Shown here: positions 46,108-53,600 of the stretch, in pieces
How positions within the stretch are numbered: the first letter of the stretch is position 1
Layout of the letters: each line of letters starts with the position of its first letter
Source of the DNA: Candidatus Aenigmatarchaeota archaeon
Lineage (GTDB): Archaea; Aenigmatarchaeota; Aenigmatarchaeia; CG10238-14
Reading direction: 5' to 3'
Length of the DNA stretch: 56,613 nucleotides
Assembly (NCBI GenBank): GCA_026414305.1
Contig: JAOAJH010000006.1
Coordinates: 1 to 56,613, forward strand
Program-made: the position numbers and the translations under genes
The notes under the pieces: model-generated
The model's database searches: none
Seen by the model: the letters and a program-made list of their open reading frames with translations, nothing else
Told to the model about the DNA's origin: nothing

Positions 46108-46356
46108 CTACACCTCTTTCTTACCGGTTATCAATATGTAGGCTGTGGTTGATATTACTATCACCAAGCCACCTGCTATTAACAGCAACATCAAAATTAT
46201 TATGTGAAAAGTATTTATTTTACACTGTTCTTGCCCTAGTTCGCATTTTGTTTTTATCTTATACAAATTATCAAATATATAAATAAGCACGTAGACAGAC
46301 AAAAAAACAACAACAAAACCCAGTAGCACAAGTCTTATGTCAATTTCACTCTCCAT
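46108..46356 (-). CDS. Small two-helix membrane protein
   Basis: The product of about 82 residues begins MESEIDIRLVLLGFVVVFLSVYVLIYIF, has an outer loop with two cysteines (KCELGQEQCKIN), and ends with a second helix (IIILMLLLIAGGLVIVIST). ATG 46356 is preferred; ATG 46365 is three codons upstream. Both overlap the end of RNase P subunit 4, so the gene is co-translated between that gene and S19e. No family is recognised; the cysteine pair probably lies outside the cell and may be bonded. Confidence 0.6.
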   Translation of the reverse strand: MESEIDIRLVLLGFVVVFLSVYVLIYIFDNLYKIKTKCELGQEQCKINTFHIIILMLLLIAGGLVIVISTTAYILITGKKEV

Positions 46357-46684
46357 TTTTATCATCTTTTAAAGGAACTCTAATTATATTACCACAATCT
46401 TTACATATAATATTTACCATTTTTTTTGATATTCTGACAGCACTTGTCTTTCCAGGAATCAATATAGAGTTGCATTTTTTGCAGAAACTTTGTTTAATAA
46501 CCTTTGAAAATCTTATGTTGTATCTAAGCCCTATCTTTCTTGCAAGTTGAACATACCTTTTTGATCTGCTTGGATTTGACTGCGCATTTTTTCTTGCAAG
46601 GGAAAACAGTATTTTTATCCTTTCATTGGCTATTTGCTTTTGCCACTCAGGCTTCTTGCCCCTTTTCATTAAAGAAATATTCAT
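46346..46684 (-). CDS. rnp4: RNase P protein component 4 (Rpp21/Rpr2)
   Basis: The 112-residue protein matches archaeal Rnp4: KRGKKPEWQKQIANERIKILFSLA, then YVQLARKIGLRYNIR, and a zinc ribbon with CKKCNSILIPG and CKDCGNIIRVP. With Rpp29 it binds the specificity domain of RNase P RNA for tRNA 5' maturation. ATG 46669 (MKRGKK) is a good alternative start. It overlaps the small membrane protein gene by 11-20 bases. Confidence 0.92.
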   Translation of the reverse strand: MNISLMKRGKKPEWQKQIANERIKILFSLARKNAQSNPSRSKRYVQLARKIGLRYNIRFSKVIKQSFCKKCNSILIPGKTSAVRISKKMVNIICKDCGNIIRVPLKDDKNGE

Positions 46685-46797
46685 TTGCTTTAATTAAAAC
46701 CTTTAAAAATGATGACTTTATAACCTTATCCAACAAATAATACGGTTAGAGAGAAGTCTTTTGACTCTTTCTAGAATAAAATAAGGTGAGTAAAAGA

Positions 46798-46962
46798 ATG
46801 CCATTTAATAGAGGTTTTAGACAGGGAAAATTCGGTGGCCCAAGAACAATGCACGATGCAGTTTGTTCTGACTGCGGCAAGGAAACACAAGTACCTTTCA
46901 AGCCAACAGAGGGTAGGCCTGTCTATTGTAGGGATTGTTATCAAAAACACAAGAAATTCTAA
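46798..46962 (+). CDS. CxxC-x17-CxxC small zinc-binding protein
   Basis: A 54-residue protein starting MPFNRGFRQGKFGGPRTMHD, with a zinc motif of CSDCGKETQVPFKP and RPVYCRDCYQKHKK. The spacing between the CxxC pairs is 17 residues, as in the CxxC-x17-CxxC zinc-binding family found in archaea and candidate phyla. It has a strong AAGGTGAG site at 46783. The basic glycine-rich N-terminus suggests RNA binding. The function is unknown. Confidence 0.82.
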   Translation: MPFNRGFRQGKFGGPRTMHDAVCSDCGKETQVPFKPTEGRPVYCRDCYQKHKKF

Positions 46963-46996
46963 GATTGTTTTTGATAGCTTGAGTTTTAGGAATTTT

Positions 46997-47326
46997 TTAT
47001 TTTATTTTATCTTCGTTGTTAGGTATTATTCTATATTTGGATTTTAAACAATTGTCCCAACCGTCGTATAATATCCCTATTTTAATTAAACACCCATTTA
47101 TTTGGTAGTCAGCCTGTATTTCATTGCCTGGATATGGGTAAAACTGCTTTAGGTGAAGCATATCAGGGCCTAAATAAAGAACATAAATACCTGATTTGTA
47201 AACAACCGCCTGTATGAATGGATAGTTTCCTATTAAAATGTTGCTTAGATGCATCAAATTATTTGGATGTATGCTTTCAGATTTAATGAAATCTAGTATT
47301 TGCTGAAGATAATCAGTATCCATCAT
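46997..47326 (-). CDS. Uncharacterised protein of about 109 residues
   Basis: A soluble product, MMDTDYLQQILDFIKSES at its start, then segments FIQAVVYKSGIYVLYLGP and ADYQINGCLIKIGILYDGW that look like two beta hairpins, with a lysine- and asparagine-rich end. No family is recognised. ATG 47326 or 47323 is preferred; the frame extends to 47347. It lies between the CxxC protein and tRNA-Arg(UCU). Confidence 0.5.
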   Translation of the reverse strand: MMDTDYLQQILDFIKSESIHPNNLMHLSNILIGNYPFIQAVVYKSGIYVLYLGPDMLHLKQFYPYPGNEIQADYQINGCLIKIGILYDGWDNCLKSKYRIIPNNEDKIK

Positions 47327-47361
47327 GTGAATTAAAATATAAATCAATTTTAAAAGTTTTA

Positions 47362-47436
47362 TGGACCCGGAGGGATTTGAACCCTCGACCTTCTGCTTAG
47401 AAGGCAGCTGCTCTATCCAAACTGAGCTACGGGTCC
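47362..47436 (-). tRNA. tRNA-Arg, anticodon UCU
   Basis: The 75-base gene has acceptor GGACCCG/CGGGTCC, D stem GCTC/GAGC, anticodon stem GCTGC/GCAGA (the outer pair G27-A43 mismatched), loop CTTCTAA, T stem GAGGG/CCCTC and discriminator A. Anticodon UCU reads AGA/AGG. U33 is normal here, unlike in the tRNA-Arg at 4259. Confidence 0.92.
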
Positions 47437-47504
47437 TTGACTAATAAAACATTTAATTAATAATTTTTAAATTTTGTTTTCCATCTATATTAAAGGCGAT
47501 TTTT

Positions 47505-50156
47505 ATTGTTGAGCATGCAAAAATCGAAGACAAGTGGAAAAAGAAATGGTTAGATGAAAAAATTTTTCAGGCAGATCCTGACAAAAGACAAAAGATATTT
47601 GTAACTTTTGCATTCCCATATGTCAACGGTCCTTTGCATCTTGGTCACAGCTTCACTGCTACAAGAATAGATGTGTACGCCAGATTTAAAAGAATGCAAG
47701 GATTCAATGTTTTATTTCCATTTGGTTTTCATGCAACAGGTGAGCCAATTTTAGGTGTTGTTGAAAGACTTAAAAAAGGTGATCATGCGCAAAAGCAAGT
47801 TTTGTTAAGGGAGGGTATAAGTGAGCAGGACATAGAAAAATTCAAAGATCCAAAATATATAGTCAGGTTTTGGCAAAAAAGAATAGAGAATGATGCCAAT
47901 AGCTTGGGGTTGTCTGTTGATTGGAGAAGAAAATTCACCACAATTGACCCTGTGTTTAATAAATTTATAGAGTGGCAATACAATTATCTTAGAAAAAAAG
48001 GATATGTGATTCAAGCGACTCACCCTGTTGTGTGGTGCCCTCACTGCAACAGCCCGACAGGCGATCATGATAGATTATCGGGTGAAGGCGAAAGCCCGAT
48101 AGAATACATTGTAATAAAATTCAAGATGGATGATTTTGTTCTTCCAACCGCAACATTAAGACCAGAAACGGTTTTTGGTGTGACCAACATATGGGTAAGA
48201 CCAGATGCAGAGTATGTGAGGGCTGAAGTAGACGGAGAGGTATGGGTTGTATCAGAATCTGCAGTTGAAAAACTCAAGGATCAGCTGCATTCTGTCAAAG
48301 TTAAAGGAAAATTAAAGGGAAGCGATCTTATAGGAAAATATGCCAAAAATCCTGTTACTGGAAACGAAGTGATTGTGTTACCTGCAACATTTGTAGATCT
48401 TAACAATGCAACAGGCATAGTAATGTCTGTGCCGGCCCATGCTCCATATGATTGGATTGCCCTTAATGATCTAAAATCATCTGCAGACGCTTCATTTAAA
48501 AAATATGGAATTAAAATCGACATAAAGCCGATAAAATTAATCGAAACACCAAATTTTGATGGTATCCCTGCAGAGCAAGCATGCTTACAATTTTCAGTTA
48601 ATTCACAGCTGGATAAAGAGGCTTTGGAAAAAGCAACAAATGAAGTTTACAAAAAAGAGTTTCATCTAGGAGTGTTGAACGATTTAGCCGGTAAATACAA
48701 AGGTATGCAAGTTTCAAAATGCAAGAAAAGCTTATCATCTGATTTCAAGTCAAACGGTTTTGCTTCATCAATATGGGAGCTTACAGGTAAAGTTGTTTGC
48801 AGATGCACAACAGAGGCTCATGTAAAGATTCTTGAAAATCAATGGTTTTTGAAGTTTTCAGATCCTGAATGGAAAAATCTTGCTAGAAAATGTGTGGATA
48901 ATATGAAATTCTATCCTGATGATGCAAGAAAGCAGTTTTACGAAATAATAGAATGGCTTGAGGACAAGGCATGTGCGCGCAAATCTGGCTTAGGGACAAG
49001 ATTACCCTGGGACAATGAATGGATCGTTGAAACACTTTCAGACAGTGTGATTTATATGGCATTTTATACAATTTCTCATTTTTTAAATGAAAACAATATT
49101 GAACCGCATTATTTGAAGGATGAAGTTTTTGATTATGTGATGTTAGGAATGGGAAATGCTGATAAAATTGCATCAAAGGGTTTAAACAAAGACTTGCTTG
49201 AAAAAATGAGAAAAGAGTTTGATTACTGGTATGGGCAAGACATGCGATCTTCTGCCAAAGAATTAATACCGAACCATTTCACATTTTCTATATTTCATCA
49301 TGTTGCAGTTTGGCCAGATGAGCCAAAGAGATGGCCCAAAGCATATACGATAAATGGAATGCAGCAGATGAACGGTCAGAAAATGTCGAAAAGCAAAGGC
49401 AATTATATTACAATAAAGGAAGCCATAGAAAAATACAGCTCAGACGCCATAAGAATAACCCTTATGGATTCAACAGAAGGCATGGACGATCCTGACTGGA
49501 CTGAAAAATCTACTTTGGCATGGCGTGACAAACTTGATCACATATTCAATTTGGTGAAAGAAAATTACAATAAAGGCATCGACAAAACTACTGTTATGGA
49601 TGAATGGCTTTATTCTAGATTGCAAAATCACATATCAAAATTAACGCAACATCTTGAAAGCATTCAAAATAAATCTGCTGTCACTGTTTTGCATATGATT
49701 TTGAATGACATTAACTGGTATTTGAGAAGAGTTGATAAACCGAACAAAAAAATAACCAATTATGCTCTTGAGGTTTTAATAAAATGCTTGTCGCCATTTA
49801 CACCTTTCATTGCTGAAGAAATGTGGAGCCAGATAGGCAAGAAAGGTTTTGTTTCTATTTCAGAATGGCCAAAAGCAGATGTATCGAATGAAGAGATTAT
49901 AAAACTTGAGGAATTTGTTAAGAATTTGTGCGATGATCTATCCCAAGTAATAAAGCTTGCTGGAAAGAAAAATAAACTGTATCTTTATGTTGCATCTCCA
50001 AAAGAGTTTGAGCATTTCAGCACAGCAGAAGAGTTTTTGAAAAAACAATTTGGTTTTCATTCAGTCTCTATACATTTGAGTAGTCAAGCTGTTTATGATC
50101 CTGAAGGAAAGTCTAAAAGAGCAAAGTTTGGCAAGCCGGGTATTTATGTTGAATGA
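47505..50156 (+). CDS. leuS: Leucyl-tRNA synthetase, non-standard start
   Basis: A class I LeuRS of archaeal type, about 880 residues. The HIGH motif HLGH lies in FAFPYVNGPLHLGHSF, the editing insertion holds a zinc site (CPHC) and TLRPETVFGVTN, and the KMSKS loop is QKMSKSKGNY. The first ordinary in-frame start is TTG 47634, inside the HIGH motif, which cannot be right. Homology clearly extends upstream (HAKIEDKWKKKWLDEKIF). Either ATT 47505 is the start, behind GGCGAT, or one A is missing from the run at 47519-47523, which would bring ATG 47515 in frame (MQKIEDKW). The coordinates assume ATT. Confidence 0.93.
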   Translation: MVEHAKIEDKWKKKWLDEKIFQADPDKRQKIFVTFAFPYVNGPLHLGHSFTATRIDVYARFKRMQGFNVLFPFGFHATGEPILGVVERLKKGDHAQKQVLLREGISEQDIEKFKDPKYIVRFWQKRIENDANSLGLSVDWRRKFTTIDPVFNKFIEWQYNYLRKKGYVIQATHPVVWCPHCNSPTGDHDRLSGEGESPIEYIVIKFKMDDFVLPTATLRPETVFGVTNIWVRPDAEYVRAEVDGEVWVVSESAVEKLKDQLHSVKVKGKLKGSDLIGKYAKNPVTGNEVIVLPATFVDLNNATGIVMSVPAHAPYDWIALNDLKSSADASFKKYGIKIDIKPIKLIETPNFDGIPAEQACLQFSVNSQLDKEALEKATNEVYKKEFHLGVLNDLAGKYKGMQVSKCKKSLSSDFKSNGFASSIWELTGKVVCRCTTEAHVKILENQWFLKFSDPEWKNLARKCVDNMKFYPDDARKQFYEIIEWLEDKACARKSGLGTRLPWDNEWIVETLSDSVIYMAFYTISHFLNENNIEPHYLKDEVFDYVMLGMGNADKIASKGLNKDLLEKMRKEFDYWYGQDMRSSAKELIPNHFTFSIFHHVAVWPDEPKRWPKAYTINGMQQMNGQKMSKSKGNYITIKEAIEKYSSDAIRITLMDSTEGMDDPDWTEKSTLAWRDKLDHIFNLVKENYNKGIDKTTVMDEWLYSRLQNHISKLTQHLESIQNKSAVTVLHMILNDINWYLRRVDKPNKKITNYALEVLIKCLSPFTPFIAEEMWSQIGKKGFVSISEWPKADVSNEEIIKLEEFVKNLCDDLSQVIKLAGKKNKLYLYVASPKEFEHFSTAEEFLKKQFGFHSVSIHLSSQAVYDPEGKSKRAKFGKPGIYVE

Positions 50157-50158
50157 TT

Positions 50159-50251
50159 TTATTTGCCTAATAAAATTTTTATAAATCCAACGAAAGCAGC
50201 TAATATAACCAAAATTATTCCGATATAAACAACAATATCAATCAAATTCAT
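50159..50251 (-). CDS. 30-residue micro-membrane protein
   Basis: The frame reads MNLIDIVVYIGIILVILAAF and ends VGFIKILLGK, a single membrane helix with a basic end. ATG 50251 overlaps the stop of the 53-residue gene by four bases (ATGA), a typical coupling arrangement, which is the main support that such a short gene is real. No family is recognised. It ends two bases from the LeuRS stop on the other strand. Confidence 0.5.
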   Translation of the reverse strand: MNLIDIVVYIGIILVILAAFVGFIKILLGK

Positions 50252-50409
50252 TGTAACCAACCTTTTATTATTAACAAACCAAATAACAACCCTATTAAAA
50301 TCCCCCAAAAATAATCAATTTTTAAAATATTAGATCCAATGAAACCTGCCATAATACTTACAAAAATTACAAGTATAACATTGAACAGTTTTTCACTTTT
50401 TCTTACCAT
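50248..50409 (-). CDS. Small two-helix membrane protein
   Basis: ATG 50409 follows GGGAGAT and gives a 53-residue product, MVRKSEKLFNVILVIFVSIM and onward, with two hydrophobic helices (VILVIFVSIMAGFIGSNIL and GILIGLLFGLLIIKGW). An upstream in-frame ATG at 50430 lacks the site. The N-terminus is basic, so it probably lies inside. It overlaps the preceding 65-residue gene by 17 bases and the following 30-residue gene by four. Confidence 0.6.
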   Translation of the reverse strand: MVRKSEKLFNVILVIFVSIMAGFIGSNILKIDYFWGILIGLLFGLLIIKGWLQ

Positions 50410-50590
50410 TTCTATCTCCCTTTGCAACATATCCTATACCGACACCAAGCAATAAAAACAAAATATCTTTGATCTCTTGGAATGATGGTTTTAGACCAAA
50501 TATAACATATCCAGTAAAAACCAAACCAGATAATGAAAACGATAATAACATTATATTTTTGATTGACTTATCATCTCTTAAAAATTTCAT
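50393..50590 (-). CDS. Small membrane protein, holin-like layout
   Basis: The 65-residue product has a charged start (MKFLRDDKSIKN), a helix (IMLLSFSLSGLVFTGYVIFGL), a short loop, a second helix (ILFLLLGVGIGYVA) and a basic C-terminal tail (KGDRNGKKK). Two helices and a basic tail recall small holins but also many other small proteins; no homology is claimed. It begins 28 bases after the giant surface protein stop on the same strand. Confidence 0.6.
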   Translation of the reverse strand: MKFLRDDKSIKNIMLLSFSLSGLVFTGYVIFGLKPSFQEIKDILFLLLGVGIGYVAKGDRNGKKK

Positions 50591-50618
50591 AAATATTATA
50601 TTAATTTTATTAAATTTA

Positions 50619-53600
50619 TTATTTCATATTTTGTAGCTTTCTTTCAATTTCTTCAAGCTTGTCAAGATTTCTTTTCTTCAATTCATCATAAGCTTCTTTT
50701 GATATTATTCCTTCCTTAACTTCAGCATCAAGCAATGCTATTACCTTGTTTATTTTTTCCTTTTCCTCAAGCAACGCCTGCTTCTCTCCTGACTCTTTCT
50801 TCAATGATTCTGCTACCTGCTCAGCTTCTTGTGCTCCTGATTTCTTGAATATTTTTGTAATGTCAATCACTTTCTTCTTTATCATAAACACTAATATTGC
50901 TGTTACAAATAATAAAATTATCAGAATTATTATGAATGTTGACAATGGCAGTCCAGGAAGCACCATTGGCCTGGCCTTTGGTGCTTTTATGAGCATTTCT
51001 TTTGCTCTGTCAAGCAAAGTGGCAGCATTTATTATTTTTTCAAGAACATTGTCATAATCTTTTTTGTTTAGCAATTCATCTGCTTCATTTATTTTTCTTA
51101 ATGCCTCGTCAAGCAAAACCCTTACAGCTAATACGTCTTTTCCATCCTTTTCAGCTTGGTTTGTTTGGTTTAATAAAGATGCATATTGATTTTTCACTTT
51201 TTCTAATTCATATCTTAGTAGCTCTTCCCTTGATGAAAATACAAACAATGTACCAACTTTTTCATCGCTTGTTTCATTTGAGATTGCTATTATCTTGAAT
51301 GGATATTCTTTTGTTTTTTCACCTGGTGGCACTGTTATTCTCAATGAAAATATGGCAACCTCTTGAGGGTTTAATTTTTCAATTCTAATAGGATCAATGT
51401 TTATCCATTCCAATGGTATGCCTCTTATAAGTATCCTTATGTCCTTTAAAATTGTGTTTCCAACATTTTTTACCTTTATTGTAGGATATCTTGCCCATCC
51501 ACTTTCTATTCCTATTTCAGACGGGTATGACTCTATTGCAATCTTGTTTTCAACCCTTTCCATAACAGGAGGCATTTCCTTCCCAGGTGCTTCTCCTGGC
51601 CCAGCCGGCCCTGGTGCAGGCCCAGGTGGTTGTGGTGGTAAAGCCTGAACTACAAGAAATGTTACATTTTTTCTTATTGGTTGCTGAACAAGATCATATA
51701 TTACTCTTACATTTAGTCTGTGCAAACCAAGATTTTGGTTGTTAAAAATAAAAGCTCTTCTTGCAAATGTTTGGTTACTGAAAGCTGGTGTGTAAACAGC
51801 TTCTGAAGAATAATACCAAACGGTTTCATTTTCGTCTGTCACCCAAAATTCGACGTCAACATCTTGAGATGTTTCTCCCTTGTTTTCAACAATAAAATTA
51901 AAATCTAAATAGTCTCCCAAAGGAACTTCTGTGTCTATTAGTTCCAAACGAACATCATAAGGACCACCTGCAGCTACTCTAAATGGAAAAACATCCCTTG
52001 TGAACAAACTTCCTTTTGCTGCTGTGACAACTGCTCTGTACGCACCTGTTGATGTGTTTAGAGGCATTGCAAAATTATATGTGTAAAATCCTGTATCTTG
52101 CCTTGTCATAGAAGACAATGGTATGGAGAAATAAACATTATCAGCCGGATCATATACTGTTAAATTCATGCTTTCTGGATCAATCACAAGTCCCATATCA
52201 TTGTACACTGTTATTGAAAACTTCATTACATTGTTCGGATACCAAACAACAGTTGTTGCAACATCAACAAACAATCCGCCACCAAGAGTTGTGTATACAG
52301 TGAAATTTGTTTGCTGAGAACCATTTATATATTTGTTTGACAAACTGTCATACCAACTTGCGTTTGCATACAATTTGTACAAGCCAGTTGGTGCGTCAGA
52401 TGATAATGTAAACTGCCTTTGATCTTCATTAACTTCACCAAATTGGTTTGCTTGCTGCGACCTGTTGAATGTTATGTTATTGTTTGAATTGATCATTGTG
52501 ACGCTAATATTGCTGAAAGGAAGATAATCTCCGTTTGCATCATGAACTCTGACATAATATGTCGCTACTTGACCTTGATAGTGATTGCCTGTGTCAAGCG
52601 TTATTGACATGTTCGGATATATTATAATATAATTTGTAGAGTTTCCTTCATTGTTTGCCATATCAAATGACCTTATCAATATAGAGTAATTTCCCCTTTG
52701 TAGTGTTGAACCCCAAGAAGATGGGAAAGATATAAACCATGTTGAGTTTTCAGAACTGTTCCAAATTCTGCTCATGTTTGCAGAATAAACATTTCCTTTT
52801 GGCGAATAAATGATTACAGTAACATAATTCAAACCTTGGCCAGACTGGTCTGTTATGTTTGCGTATATGCTTACATTCCCACCTTGATGAGTTATTTGTG
52901 GAAAAACATAAGATGTTGTCATTGGGTATATTAACGGGCTTAAAAATATTCTTAAAAATTCAAAGGAAGGTGAAGCGCTTGAGTTCAATGCATCTACAAA
53001 ATATGTTGTATTGAAATAACCTTTTGTTATGCCTGTCACATTATAGTAGACATCAAGAATAAAGATTTGCGCTGCAGGAACTGTAAAGTTTGTTGTTGAA
53101 ACACGAGTGTAGTTAGCAGCATTTGGTGTTATGTTGAATGCTATTGCTAGATTTCCTGTGTTGTTTATTGTGACTTGGCAAGCAACACCCTCTTCTGGAA
53201 ATTCAAGCTTATAGCAAATAGTTGGTGTTATGTTCCAGCTCATATCCGGCCCTACTTGAATGTTGATCGATATGTTCTTGTATCCGGCATTGCTTGTGTT
53301 AATTAATATATACCCAGAATAGTTTCCTGGATAAAACCCATAGCTTGTTGTTACGTTAACATCTATTAATTTTTCATCACCACTTTCTGCTATTGTTATG
53401 TTTGGCCTAAACTCAAAAGTAAAGTTTGACGGATAAAACTCATATGTGATGTTTTCTATCGGATCATTTCCATAAGACCTTATTGTGAAATTACCGAGAT
53501 ATGTTTTGTTTCCATGACCTGTTGTTATATTGAACATGTTTTCTAAAATGACCATAGTTACATTTGATGTTACATTTACAGTTAATGATGTTGTATTTGA

